From NCBI GenBank assembly GCA_022494885.1, contig JAGVSM010001428.1, positions 1-64,000 of the forward strand: a DNA stretch of 64,000 bases, written 5' to 3'. Positions 10,035-20,884 of the stretch are shown here, piece after piece. Position 1 is the stretch's first letter. Every line of letters begins with the position of its first letter. The notes beneath the pieces are model-generated. The model made no database searches and had not been told where the DNA came from. It worked only from the letters and a program-made list of their open reading frames with translations. The position numbers and the translations under genes are program-made. Source of the stretch: Micrasema longulum (lineage: Eukaryota; Arthropoda; Insecta; Trichoptera; Brachycentridae).

Positions 10035-11536
10035 GTTTCTTTTAGAGAAAGACAAACCCACTTATCTTGTACTGATTTAAAAAGAAAGTTTAATGTTTAT
10101 TCTACTTGCTTATTAAAAGTAAAAGCTTTTGAAATGAGGAATTTAAGGATTTAACCTAGTTTAGATAGTACAACTAACTTCTTTTTAGCAACGGTATGTT
10201 CTAAATAAGTTAATTTAGTTCTTTTCGAGTATGTAATTGACAAAATATTAAGGACCTGGTTTGAAAATCACAAAAGTGTGGTGTACATAAATATAATATA
10301 GTATAAAAAAAATATTGTGACAGTCGAAAGATCTTTGAAATTTATACCTAAGTGTACAACTGCTAGCTGCAAAGCTTCATATAAACTCCAAAATTGTAAA
10401 AACATAATTAATTGCGAATCCCCTGAAGCAGATGGCAAAGTAGATGAGCCCACATGTGCTGTGTTGAATATTCATATATGTACTGATACTGGTTAATAAA
10501 AATGATACCAATACTTAAAACCGACGTCAAACAGCATTTATGATTTGAAAACTAGTTTGTGAAATTATGACATCACAGGTAATGAGTAGATAAAAAACTT
10601 GTTAAATTTTTATTAACTATTTAAATATGTTTTAGAGAAGTATTACCATATAGTTTGATGTTTTTAATATCTGAAAAAACATTTTTAAAACGCTATATTC
10701 AGGTAGCGCTAAACATTCTCATTAATATTGCATTATAATCATTAGTTGTTATGTCTATCATTCAGATTAACCCTTTAAGTGCCATTTGAAAATACTTATT
10801 TTTACGTTAGTTGGAAAAATAATGTTGAAAGTAAGTTAAATTTTCTCATTTTCCTAATACATTTTTTGTGGTGAAAAGGGTTTTTAAAAATAATTTTTAT
10901 GTAAAGTTTCAAGTGCTTAAAGTAATATTGAAGTAATGTTTTCGAGGTACACGCCTGTCAGATGTGATTCGTTAAGTCGGGATACAGGAGGTGTAATTAT
11001 CGTAATCCCCAGTAAAATTTCTTTTAAGATAGTTCAAATGAGGTTCTGCAAGAAATAAAACTGAGAATGCTCGTTATAAAAGTTGAGAATAAATTTATAA
11101 CAGGAATATAATATGCAGTGGTTTGTCATTCTCCAAATCAAGACCTTAATTTTTCATTGGATTTCTTTGAAGATTGGTGTCAAAAAACAAAATAACACCG
11201 AAAAAATAATAAGTATGGATTATCAATAAGAAAATTAGAATATGAAACACCTACATATATGCAAAATAAATTATAGAGAATATCGTTTTGTGATGAAACT
11301 AATTAACAATATCATGCCCAAAAAAAAAAAAATAATTTAGAAAACTAACCAATAATGGTATACTACAACCCTTGCGTGAACTTCAAAAACAGGGCGATGA
11401 CGCATACAAAAGCTACTCAAAGAATTCAATCAAATGAGGAATGGAAAATATGAAGGAAAAAAAATCGGACACATAATGTGTCTGAATATAACTTGTAATA
11501 AAGTAACTGAGATTATTTTTGTTCATATTCATTATA
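10035..11536. other. AT-rich intergenic DNA, nothing recognised
   Basis: No ORF with recognisable homology and no terminal repeats found. Short open frames here use non-ATG starts or biased AT-rich codons. Confidence 0.5.
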
Positions 11537-11846
11537 CAGTAGTCTCGATTATCCGACCTAAACCAGCCGCGGCAAGGTCGGTTAAGCGGAAAGGTCGGAT
11601 AACACGGAAAATGATAAAAACGACATTGAAAATGCGTTACATAATTTTATTTGCACATTGAAAACATTTCAAATATGTACATGTAACATAACTTGATGTA
11701 ACGAACGAAAACTCAGCGAAAGAGCCAAGTAAGCTCTGAGGACTGACGCCTGGCGCGCGAACATAATGCGTGCAGTCGGGTAAAGTAAGAGGCATTTCCC
11801 CAGTAGGTCGGATAACTTGGAAGGTCGGATAACCGAGACTCTACTG
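11537..11846. mobile_element. pogo/Tigger-like MITE, 310 bp
   Basis: It starts cagtagtctcgattatccg and ends cggataaccgagactctactg; the 22-25 bp ends are inverted. TA lies outside both (11535-11536, 11847-11848). A second inner copy of ggtcgg...ggataac follows each end. CAGTA-type ends with a TA target match pogo-class elements. GC content is higher than the surroundings. No transposase. Confidence 0.75.
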
Positions 11847-11849
11847 TAA

Positions 11850-12725
11850 TGTAATTTATAACTAGTTTAAGTTTTTGTTTACAACTATCTAAATAAATAC
11901 ATTACATTACAGAAATTCCTAATTTGCCACAATTTTTCCTATTTTCTCGTATACATAGTTTGCGCCATAGGCTGTCATGACAATAAGAGATAAATTGATT
12001 ATAAGGTTTTCGTGTCAGTGGACTGGCACTGTATTTTATATTCTTCATATATTTTATTAAACATTAAAATGACATTGGTGTGCCTTATCGATTATTTTGT
12101 TATCAAAAACATAATAATTATTAACTCTAAATAAACACAGAATTTTGGAAAAAAAAAATATTAAAGCCAATAAAACATGATAAGGAGAAATTCAGACTCC
12201 CATTTAGAAAAATGGCAATGTCACAAAATTCTATTTTATATAATGCAATAAAAAAATTTAAACTACGTTAAGAAATATCTGTTTAACAGTTTATAAATAA
12301 TATTTAACATACATGTTATATACAATGTAATTATTAGAGCACACATAAGAATATGTTTATATGTGCCCTATTTCAATATTCAAAATAATAAAAAAAGAAT
12401 ATAAAGAAGGTACTGATGTGTAATAAATAGATACGTTACTCCTATACTAGTTATATCTAACATATAAATATTGCATTATCATCAACCGTTTTGAAAAGCA
12501 TAAATAGTGAATAATACAAATGCAAACATTTATGCTTCCTTGATTCCTCTTTATTTCTGTTTAACTCATACGATACAGGTAACAGATACGTCACTAGCTA
12601 GCGGCCGCCTTTGTTTGTGGTCATTGTAATTTTTCATGTATTTTGAAAAATGCAAAAATGTTCTACATAATTTCTGTAATGCACTTAAAAACATAACAAA
12701 CATCATTCAATTAATGTAAGTAAAT
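11850..12725. other. AT-rich intergenic DNA, nothing recognised
   Basis: Low-complexity A/T tracts only. A natural NotI-type octamer at ~12600 has no other vector-like context. Confidence 0.5.
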
Positions 12726-12842
12726 ATTAGTATTTAACCACTTACTGATTTTTTACACCTATCGGTTTTGAGACGCACCCGTCTCTTCGTCAGGACTCTC
12801 TACACCAGCAATAAAAAGTCGGTAAGTGGTTTAATACTTATC
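12726..12842. mobile_element. Penelope-like inverted-repeat element, family K copy 1 (short)
   Basis: Inverted ends ttaaccacttactgatttt and aaaaagtcggtaagtggtt bracket a ~50-bp centre holding a minus-strand hammerhead-like core. Flanking sequence after it (aaagttaatgctttgaacat) recurs next to copies at 21310 and 45370. Confidence 0.6.
12758..12796 (-). ncRNA. Decayed hammerhead ribozyme motif (family K)
   Basis: Minus strand: GUC, CUGACGA (12793-12787), a perfect 6-bp stem II GAGACG/CGUCUC with loop GGUG, then AAAA where GAAA is expected, then ACCGAU. The G-to-A change in the core and the altered stem III suggest loss of activity. Confidence 0.45.
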
Positions 12843-13084
12843 TTAACTAACATTAATATAAAATGTTTAACCACAAAGTTAATGCTTTGAACATAAATAG
12901 TAAAAATCATTAAAATTTATTTTGATTGTACCGAATAACATTACAAATAACCAAATATTTAAGGCGTTAAATTGGGACAACATATCGGGCCAGCAACCCT
13001 TGAGCGATGGCTTAATACCATGAAGACAGTTGCAAGAATATTCGCCTCCTTTACATTGTTTCACTGATCTGAAAGATATTAATC

Positions 13085-13480
13085 TCCAAAATGATTATGT
13101 TTAGTTCCCTGACTGCTCTTCCAATCGGCATAACCAGAGGCAAGTTGGTTCTGGAAGCTAGGAGGTATAATAGTCTATGTTGATGCTGTCCGAGATATTA
13201 ATCAGAAACATAAAAATTAATATTCCAAAAAAGGCAGAGTTCTCGATATCTTCTCAGTCTGAAAAAAATGAATCAGTGTGAACTCCTCCCTTTTAGGTTG
13301 CAATCTGTTGGTCCCGGCCTGCCCAAGAGGAATGCAGTGGGAAATAACCACGGATAACTAACATCCTTCCTCATGTAGAGATACCTCAGAATTTTTCGAA
13401 CATGAGGAAATATCATCACCTCATGTACCAAAGTACTCTTAAGCCTGCTCTGGACCAACAGTTGTTCAGGATTATCAGTG
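13085..13480 (-). pseudogene. LINE reverse transcriptase C-terminal remnant
   Basis: Minus-strand readings PWLFPTAFLLGRPGPTD, then FTLIHFFQ, then SRTNLPLVMPIGRAVREL run in the same order as in 46950-47340 (PWLFPT, GVHFFQV, CRTNLPMFMPVGRAIVS). The 'R-hydrophobic-x-LPR/TSRTN' block near the end is typical of insect non-LTR RT ORFs. Frames are broken. Confidence 0.6.
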
Positions 13481-13569
13481 TACTGGGATCCTCGAATTTT
13501 GAGCCAAATCTGTGACACTACCACGATACCACAGCTCAATTTATTATGTATATTGAAATAATTCAAAGT

Positions 13570-14240
13570 TTTTAAAAATATTTTATATAAATGATTAATA
13601 TTAGTTTTATCATAATGTTTATTTTGTTAAAATAGATATTCTTTTTTGATCGAGGGGTTTAACGTGTTAGTTATTGTTATGGATCATTGAAAAGTGACAA
13701 ACGTTTGACAATAAGATAAGGAACAGTAATTGATTTTTGTTTCATTGCTTCAAGAGTAGTCATTCAGTTTAGTGTATTATTTGTTAAAAAAGAATAGTAT
13801 ATTTGGAAAAAAATAGTGATATGAAAGCATCCAAATTGTCTATGTTATAATTTTTCCATAAACTTCTCAATCTTTCCAACTGGAAAACATAGATTACAGT
13901 TGAATTTTTTTACGAGGAGCATTAAATTTATTATAGAAACGAAAGATAGGTCAATTCATTTTTAACCCATCTCTTGTATCTTGTAATGAGTTGTGAGCTT
14001 TAAAAAAAGAATATTTAAAAACACATTTTTTTAAAATGAAATCATTATTAAATGTTTACATTTAGTAAGGATTTAAAACTTTAATTACAAGCCAGAAAGC
14101 AACAAGAGAAGAATGACAAAATTATAATAAGTGTTAATTTGACATCTAAAATTATTTAAACAAAGAAATTAATTTAATATATTCTTAACCAAATTTCTTT
14201 TATTTAAATAATAAAGAAACACACTTAAATAATATAATGT
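13570..14240. other. AT-rich region upstream of the 5'-nucleotidase gene
   Basis: No ORF or repeat recognised. It presumably includes the promoter of the downstream gene. Confidence 0.45.
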
Positions 14241-14249
14241 GTAAATATA

Positions 14250-14258
14250 TATATAAAG
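14250..14258 (+). promoter_or_regulatory. Possible TATA box of the 5'-nucleotidase gene
   Basis: tatataaag lies ~80 bp upstream of the ATG at 14339, leaving room for a short leader. A second TATA-like run at 14322-14331 is too near the ATG to serve. Weak in AT-rich DNA. Confidence 0.3.
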
Positions 14259-14338
14259 TATCAAACTATCGATGCAATAAACAAAAATTGAATTAACTTA
14301 ATCTAGATTTAATAGTAAAATATATATAAGTTTAAGTT

Positions 14339-14583
14339 ATGGCATTCCTTCACATTACAAAGACGATTTTCATCTTCTGTCTAGTACTATTAATTATTGA
14401 CGCAAAAAGTTCTTATTACACTATCGCATCGAAGGAAAATGGATCTAACTTCGAACTCCTGATATTACACAATAATGACATGCATGGACACTTTGAAGAA
14501 ACTTCACGGGTGTCTTCAAAATGTAGTGATGCAGAGAAAGCAGCCAACGAATGTTATGGAGGTTTTGCAAGAATTGCTCATGT
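14339..14583 (+). CDS. 5'-nucleotidase/apyrase exon 1
   Basis: Starts at ATG with signal peptide MAFLHITKTIFIFCLVLLII. Donor GTATGG at 14584. The frame would stop in the intron; splicing here restores the conserved GGFARIAHVVRK block. 245 nt, exits phase 2. Confidence 0.9.
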
Positions 14584-16241
14584 GTATGGATAAACCAATC
14601 ATTAAATTGCATTTTTTTTCTTATGTATACAAAAATAATGCTAGTATTATGTTTTCAGAGTGCGAAAATCTCGTAAAAAGAGTTTAAAGGAGGAAGGTCC
14701 CCCAGTGTTATATCTAAATGCCGGAGATACATACTCTGGAACAATTTGGTTTTCTATTTACACGTGGGAAATAGCTGCAAGCTTCCTTAATATACTTCAA
14801 CCTGATGCCATGGTAATGATTCCTACACTTTGTAATTTTTAGAGACTTGTTATTTATGATGTACTTATTACGATAGGATGTACTTACTGGAATTGATGAA
14901 AATACTTGGTTAATATTTGAGTTTATCTTTCAGTGCTTAGGTAATCATGAATTGGACAAAGGAGTAAGTGGACTCGTACCATTTTTAAAAAATGTGACAT
15001 TTCCCGTATTAGTTTCTAATATAGATATTACAGAGGAACCAACGTTGAATGCGGTTACTAATCTAAAAAGTTCTGTAATTTTAGATATCAATAATACAAA
15101 AATTGGTATAGTGGGTTATTTGACACCAGACACAAAGCATTTGGTTCCAGGAAACCGTATAAAATTTTTAAACGAAATCAATACTGTTCAAGAAGAAGTT
15201 GATATATTAAAAGCCAAAGGCGTTAAAATTATAATTGCTTTGGGTCATTCAGGATATGAAACCGACCAAAGAATTGCTAAGGAAGTTCTGGGGATTGATT
15301 TGGTAATTGGTGGACATACCAATACATTTTTATGGAATGGTAATACAACAAACCATGAACCAGTTGCGGGACCATATCCAACAATAGTTCATCAAGATTC
15401 AGGGAAGAAGGTGCCAGTATTGCAAGCATACGCGTACACGAAATATTTAGGAAATTTTAGTTTAAAATTTGATTCAGAAGGCGAAATTTTAAGCTACGAG
15501 GGGCATCCAATTTTATTGGACAGCTCCATTCCAGAAGAACAGGATGTCCTGGATTTGCTGGAATCTTATCGACCTGGAATTAAGAATTACAGTTCAACTA
15601 TTTTTGGCAAATCTACTGTCCTTTTAAATGCTGTTGACTGTCGGATAAAAGAATGCAACATAGGAAATCTCATCACCGATGCAGTAGCACATGCCTACAT
15701 TAAATACAATTTGTCAACTGATGATAGTTTATGCGGACCCATTGTGCTGGTATCAGGGGGAACCATCAGGTCTTCTATCAACGCTAATGTGAACATATCT
15801 CGAGCCGATATTCTAAATACATTGCCCTTCGGTAATATTATTGTAGAACTGGTTTTGACAGGAAAGGTGTTGAAGAAAGCTCTGGAATGGTCTGTTTATA
15901 AATATGATCATATAGAGAAACCAGGATATTTTTTGCAGTTTTCTGCTTTGCGAGTAGAATATAATGTGACTCATGCGAAGGGAAACAGAGTGGTCTCGGC
16001 ACATGTGATTTGTAATAAGCGCAAGGAGGAGCCTTATTCTCCTTTGGAAGATAACAAGGAGTATAAAGTTTTGGTAACTGAATTTATGTTTCACGGAGGA
16101 GATAACTACAACATGTTCAAAGAAGAAAATGTTTCTAATAACATCCTTTTGTTGAATGTTGCTGATGAACTGGGTGAGTACATATCTATAACTGATCCAG
16201 TTCATCCAGATATAGAAAGCAGAATCACAATACATTACTAA
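14339..16241 (+). CDS. Secreted 5'-nucleotidase/apyrase-family enzyme, three exons
   Basis: Exons 14339-14583, 14659-14812 and 14934-16241 join in frame (GT-AG) to 568 residues. Residues 1-23 form a signal peptide (hydrophobic IFIFCLVLLII). The N-terminal metallophosphatase domain carries D47 and H49 (LHNNDMHGH), D105 (NAGDTYSG), N137-H138 (CLGNHELD), H238 (ALGHSG) and H261 (GGHTNTFL), the metal-site set of the family. The C-terminal substrate domain has SGGTIRSS, PFGN and GGDNYNMF. Many N-x-S/T sites (KNVTF, NNTK, NYSS, NLST, NVTH, NVSN) fit secretion. The family hydrolyses extracellular nucleotides (AMP to adenosine, or ATP/ADP in apyrases). No hydrophobic C-terminal tail follows, so no GPI anchor is expected. 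That fits a soluble enzyme such as salivary or venom apyrases, but the substrate cannot be told from sequence. Confidence 0.93.
14659..14812 (+). CDS. 5'-nucleotidase/apyrase exon 2
   Basis: Acceptor TTTTCAG ends at 14658 and donor GTAATG is at 14813. It encodes VLYLNAGDTYSGTIWFSIY with the conserved metal-binding Asp of NAGD. The introns on both sides are short (75 and 121 bp). Confidence 0.9.
14934..16241 (+). CDS. 5'-nucleotidase/apyrase exon 3
   Basis: Acceptor CTTTCAG ends at 14933. Starts CLGNHELDKG in phase 0 and runs 435 codons to TAA at 16239-16241. It contains the rest of the catalytic domain and the whole C-terminal nucleotide-binding domain. Confidence 0.94.
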   Translation, partial: CLGNHELDKGVSGLVPFLKNVTFPVLVSNIDITEEPTLNAVTNLKSSVILDINNTKIGIVGYLTPDTKHLVPGNRIKFLNEINTVQEEVDILKAKGVKIIIALGHSGYETDQRIAKEVLGIDLVIGGHTNTFLWNGNTTNHEPVAGPYPTIVHQDSGKKVPVLQAYAYTKYLGNFSLKFDSEGEILSYEGHPILLDSSIPEEQDVLDLLESYRPGIKNYSSTIFGKSTVLLNAVDCRIKECNIGNLITDAVAHAYIKYNLSTDDSLCGPIVLVSGGTIRSSINANVNISRADILNTLPFGNIIVELVLTGKVLKKALEWSVYKYDHIEKPGYFLQFSALRVEYNVTHAKGNRVVSAHVICNKRKEEPYSPLEDNKEYKVLVTEFMFHGGDNYNMFKEENVSNNILLLNVADELGEYISITDPVHPDIESRITIHY

Positions 16242-16259
16242 ATAATAGAAAGACAAACA

Positions 16260-17300
16260 TCAAATATTATTTCTATATTATGTTACCGTAGTTTTAGCCA
16301 CTATAGGAAGGAATTGTCTTCTGAAAATATACAATACTTAACCGGTTTTCAAATTAAGGTAAAGGTACATTCAGTCATTTTTTCTAAATCACAACTTTTC
16401 TTTAATATCGATAGTCCTTACGTATATTATCGAAACTGCATTTTGTGAGGTTTGAGTAAAGGCAAAGTTATATATATCTTTAAGAAGCTATCTGATACTG
16501 AAAAGTTTCCAAACATGTCATTTCCTCAGTTCGTTTTTATCCAACAGACCAAAACACAAATCTGCAGAAATATAGCTTTTAAGTTTTTTTAAGGGTCTCC
16601 AATTCAGTATAATTATAATTTATCAAATGCTCATATTTCTCATTTTTTGGTTTCCTCACTAGATAACCCTGTATCACGGCAGTTTTAGAAATATTTATTT
16701 TAATTTTGTGAGTATTCTTTACATTCCTTGGGAGATTATATTTTCTGCTAATTAATTACAATCCACTACTTTATGCCATTTTTTTATTTACCTACCTATT
16801 ATAATAGGTTTATTTATGTAATACAATGTTATTAGCAAATGTAATCCAGTAAAAGGTAGCATAGGCAAGATTAATCAAATACATTTGATAAAATAATTGA
16901 CATATTTATTTATTTCTTTTTCATAATTACTTGTATAAATATTCCCGTCGGCTATTTTTACATGCATGTAATAAACAAGATTGGTGAAAAATACCTGGTG
17001 TTTTGATTACATCCCTTTTGCAATTTTACTCTGTGCAAGCGTAGAAAAGGAGAACATGACGCCTTTGATGATATTACGAGACCCACTCATTGTTTTCTAA
17101 TTCAGACATCATAAGACTTGTAAATTAAAATAATATACCTACATAAATATTTCACAGTAAAAATTCGTGATTTAAACCTTGGTTTAAAGTGAAGTAAATA
17201 ATACAATATGTTATTTCATTAAATAAATTGGATAGCCTTTTTAGGCACATTTCTCATTTTGCACACAAAATAAAGTTGGAATTTATTGAAATTACTGAAC
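16260..17300. other. 3' flank of the 5'-nucleotidase gene; possible polyA site
   Basis: AT-rich with no ORF. AATAAA at 16970-16975 is the nearest clear + strand signal; a nearer site cannot be excluded. No repeat family recognised. Confidence 0.4.
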
Positions 17301-17309
17301 ATTGGCACT

Positions 17310-17400
17310 AGAGATGCAAGGCGGTAAAATTACCGCGGTATTTTACGGGAATTTTACCAGATTATGGTAAAATACGGTATTTTTCGGTAAGAAACGAATT
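17310..17400. repeat. hAT-like MITE end with ggtaaaat iterations
   Basis: tagagatgcaaggcggta begins a block of repeated accgcggtattttac / ttttaccag / ggtaaaatacgg motifs. Such gagatg-gcggtaaa ends occur in hAT-type non-autonomous elements. The other end was not found. Confidence 0.4.
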
Positions 17401-17885
17401 TGACGTACTAATTTTTATTTTTAAAAGATATTACAAATACGAGAAGCATTGAAACACTTTACATGACTGCGAAAATCAGATTTAGATCCATCGGGTGGTT
17501 GTCGAGATTTATTAGAAGTATGGGACGTTTAACGTCATTCGGTATGTACTTTTTTCACTTTTTTAAAAATAGGTTATTATGTTTTGAAACTTAACAGGAT
17601 CGGTGGACATAGGTGACCTTGAACGACCACCGCTCATGCCGCGATTTTGAAAAAATGGTGCTTAAAATCAGTTTTTTGTGTATAATTACGTCCCTGTAGA
17701 TTTTATAGAAAAAAAATATACGAAAGTCTGAAAAAATAAAATTTACTTAAAAATCGTAATGATTTTTTTTTTCGTAGGATCAATACTTTTATTATCAAGA
17801 TACACGTTTGAACACCAAATACATTTTATCAAAATAGCGGAAAAGCGGTATTTGCACTAATTTTTGACTAATTATTTGATAGTTG
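17400..17885. other. AT-rich DNA, nothing recognised
   Basis: May be the interior of the element whose end is at 17310, but no matching terminus is visible. Confidence 0.35.
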
Positions 17886-17889
17886 ACCT

Positions 17890-18045
17890 ACCAAAAGTCA
17901 TCATCATTCCATGTCCGCTACTTAGTTGGAGCATATGGTGCTCACAAAGATCCTCCAGGCATGTCAGTCGGATGCCAGCGTGCATCCTCACAAGGAGGTC
18001 TAAGACGTCGAGAACTTCATGCCTTGTTAAGCAGGCTAACCTGAA
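17890..18045 (-). repeat. LINE 3' end remnant
   Basis: The minus strand shows a decayed ARW.ATD..W...-like tail ending near a 'cat(a/g)tgctcc' motif, similar to the end of the 28744-29325 fragment (gtggagcatgtggacatcacc vs ttggagcatatggtgctcac). Confidence 0.45.
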
Positions 18046-18059
18046 GTAGCATTATGTGA

Positions 18060-18440
18060 TATGAAAATATTTTTATATTATAATGTACACTGTTTAAAGT
18101 ATTTGTAATACCTACCACCTGTATATTTCGATCCTTTTATTAGAATACGTGACTGCGAGAAAAAAAAACTCATTTTAAAAACCACCAGCGGAACTTTTTT
18201 TTCGATGCACTCGAAGTATTAAAAAAGTCACGATGACATAGATCATAGATTAAAAATTTGAGCTCGCTATTCGCTACATTATACCCTCTATCACTTTTAT
18301 TCGATAAGGATGGCATGTGAAAGGGAACAAATCGACACTAATAAAGACTAATAAATATAACCAGCACCCATATGCACATGGTAATAAAGGTAACAAATAT
18401 AATATAAGTAATAAGTATAGTAATATCAAAGTTTTGTAAG
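18060..18440. other. Intergenic DNA, nothing recognised
   Basis: No coding signal and no repeat family found. Confidence 0.35.
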
Positions 18441-18676
18441 TTTGTTATTACTTCTTCCGTGACGCCACTAGTTGTTGTCCATGAGTTGTCCTGACTGGTA
18501 AGTTGGCTTCCCAGAAATCGGAGATCTATCAAAACACTCTATCATTGGTTGATTCGCAAAAAAATGTGACGTAGCTCAAAGCAGTTTATTTAGATTTTGT
18601 ATGCATTTTCGAGAAACTTCGTTGTTCTATTATAATTTTTTTATATCCAATTTCCCGTTGTACTAAACTTCCTCAT
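18440..18676 (-). mobile_element. MITE family E, partial copy
   Basis: It aligns inverted with the left half of 49172-49583: gtgacgccactag, cattggttgattc, tccaatttcccgt, and the end aacttcctcat. The other end is missing. Confidence 0.55.
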
Positions 18677-18689
18677 TAAAATCATTGAG

Positions 18690-18745
18690 GTGACATGGGG
18701 GGGCTATAACAGCGTCGGGTGGAGGTGGGTTTTCCCCCTTACGGC
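18690..18745. repeat. Repeat family F fragment
   Basis: ctataacagcgtcgggtgg followed by aggtgggttttc. The inverted equivalent occurs at 26500-26535 and 53140-53172 (cgcagctgttatagagt). GC-rich against its surroundings and sandwiched between two family E copies. Confidence 0.45.
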
Positions 18746-18751
18746 CTCTGC

Positions 18752-19137
18752 AATGAGGAAGTTCAGTGGTTTTTTTAATATTTGTCAATAGACTATTAAA
18801 CTCAGCTTAATTTATTTTTTGTATCGTATTATCAGCGCGATGGTTTTGGATATTTGCAATTCATCCGCATGTGACGTCTCAAGTTCTCTTCCGCTACCCC
18901 TCGGTTAGATCTGCCAATCGGTCCGTTGACTGTGAGTACACCGGAAATTTTCCACAACTCTCTTATCATCGGTTGATTCATATAAACTAGTCGTTTAAAG
19001 TAATTCATTTTATTAACATATTTTTTTCGTACATTTTCAAGAAACTTTGCCCTACAATTTAATGCTATAATTTTTACCGCGCATCAAAAAATATTTTTTG
19101 TATATAATTTCCCGTAGGGCTGAAGTTCCTTATTCAT
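18752..19137 (-). mobile_element. MITE family E, full copy
   Basis: Ends atgaggaagttcag and ctgaagttccttattcat are inverted. The interior aligns as the reverse complement of 49172-49583, including gtgacgtc, ccaatcgg, gattcatata and aatttcccgtagggctga. Confidence 0.65.
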
Positions 19138-19145
19138 GGTTTTTC

Positions 19146-19179
19146 ACTGGACTGGCGCCTAAAGTGTAGGACTGGCCAT
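19146..19179 (+). repeat. Family B fragment, split by the insertion that follows
   Basis: gactggcgcctaaagtgtag resembles the 3' part of family B (actggcacctgaagcgtaaa at 40590). It appears to continue at 19796 (ctggccatcttgcc), across the inserted element. Confidence 0.4.
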
Positions 19180-19795
19180 TAGAGTGGGCCGATGATGTAT
19201 GAAGTTTTTTTTTTAGACATCAAAGTGAAAGGGGTCGAAAAAGTTGCATTTTTGATCACATCGACCGTAAAAATTATTTACTAATTTTGCCCTTCGACCG
19301 AGGTTTGAAGTTTTTCACTGTTTGAACATTATGTTAATTATCTATATTGATAAAATATTTTTTTTTGTTAATACAGATATAACTTAATCACATTACAAAT
19401 TCGAACACGTTTTAATACTACCGAAATGCGAAAAGTTTACACTCCGCTGAACTGATTCCGTTGAGCGTCTGGCTAATATTGACGAAAACAATGGCTCATT
19501 AAAACAATGCTACCCATGTATTACAAAACAAAGTGCAACTCACGCCCTTAGATGCTTGTTTAATAAAGTTTCATACACATTATAAAATTTCATTGGACTG
19601 ATTTACTTGCCTAAATACGAAACGACAACCGGTTTAGCGCAAAAAACTTATTTTTTAAAAACTTCAAGCTCTGGTTGAGGCCCAAAAGTAGTATCGATTG
19701 TTTGTTGATATTTTTGGCATTCCGAGTAATCCAAAATACAACTTTTTAGACCCCTTTCATTTTAAAATTCGGAAAAAAAATATCGGCCCACCCTA
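19180..19795. mobile_element. ~616-bp hAT-like non-autonomous DNA transposon
   Basis: Long imperfect inverted ends (~65 bp) begin tagagtgggccgat and finish atcggcccacccta. They extend inward through gtgaaaggggtcgaaaaa and gacccctttcat. Flanking direct repeats actggccat (19171-19179 and 19795-19803) give an 8-9 bp target duplication, as for hAT elements. A second inner inverted pair (tcgaccgaggtttgaag / ttcaagctctggttgaggcc) lies inside. No transposase. Confidence 0.7.
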
Positions 19796-20089
19796 CTGGC
19801 CATCTTGCCCGGTTCTCCATGCATTATTCGGTGTCGATAAGGAAACGATCATGATGATTACTAAACACTTCAAGTCGAGTCATCATTGTTGCTTTTCTCA
19901 GAAAAAAATACGTGACTATTATCGGAGCGAACAATTGTCAGAATGTTTGGAATCCATCATTCGTCGCAAAAAAATGGAAGATAAACTTTACTATATTAAA
20001 GTTCTCAGAATTTTATTCTTCCAAAAATGCGCATTCCTAATTGAATTAATACTGGAATTTTACTATTTGTTTAAAATGCAATCATTGTA

Positions 20090-20475
20090 TTCATCATCAT
20101 TCCCCTATCCGCACCCAGTGGTGCATAAGGCACTGAACTGGTAAACCACGTGCGGCGTATTTCGATCTTCTGTTACATAAAGGTAAAATGATCAGTCCTA
20201 CACATCAGGTGCCAGTCCAGGAACAATGAAATAATGCGGTTTAAACAACCTTAAAAATCGATATTTTCCCAAAGTACCTTAAAAGTACCCCAAGAATAGT
20301 TAGACGAATGCGCCAACCACTCACTGCGCAACGAAGCGGACTTATTTCCACTCGATTTCCATTTTCAGGATTTTTACCCGAGAGCAGCGATCGAGTCGAA
20401 ATCATTCGTTCAGCGTTCTGGTTCTATTTCACTCAGAAAACTGTATTCTGTATCCGCCTGGACTCGAGTGTGTTA
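20090..20475 (-). repeat. SINE-like family B, near-complete copy
   Basis: The minus strand reads from tccgcctgg-type start near 20460 through gcggacttatttcc, the tRNA-like middle, caggtgccagtcc, to cgcacccagtggtgcataag near 20110. It aligns with 22215-22520, 26345-27260, 40370-40705 and 51950-52230. Confidence 0.6.
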
Positions 20476-20479
20476 TAAT

Positions 20480-20880
20480 AAAAATAAAAATCTTTATTAA
20501 CCATTATATAAACAATGTGATAAATATTTAAAAATCTATATATTTATTCTTAAATAAAACAAAGGTATTCACAGTTAAATGGCGGTCTTATTCATATATT
20601 TTTATAAGAAATAATTTGCCACTTGCAATTTTTTACTGTTTGACCAAAAAAACAAACTAAAAAAATACAATGACGAAAAAAATAGTAAAAAAATAAACAG
20701 TAAAAAAAAAAAATAATAATGTAAATAAATAAGAAGTACAAACGGTAATAAAAATAACGGTGTTACGTTATTTACATTTTAATTCATTCAATTACATCTT
20801 CCAAAAATTCATTTATACAGTAGAAATATTTATTTATTAGAAACACTCTTGAAAATTTTAATTACAATTTATTTCAGTAA
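20480..20880. other. Very A/T-rich stretch
   Basis: Mostly poly-A and poly-T runs between a family B copy and a family K arm. No coding capacity. Confidence 0.4.
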
Positions 20881-20884
20881 ATAA

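Noticed and set aside
12597..12610. gctagcggccgc looks like a cloning polylinker
   Set aside because: Only two overlapping restriction-type sites, with ordinary AT-rich genomic sequence on both sides and no vector sequence.
15813..16256. 147-codon minus-strand frame
   Set aside because: Antisense to the conserved C-terminal domain of the 5'-nucleotidase; no domain of its own.
19698..20144. 148-codon + strand frame
   Set aside because: It spans a transposon end and a family B repeat, so it is a chance fusion of repeat sequences.
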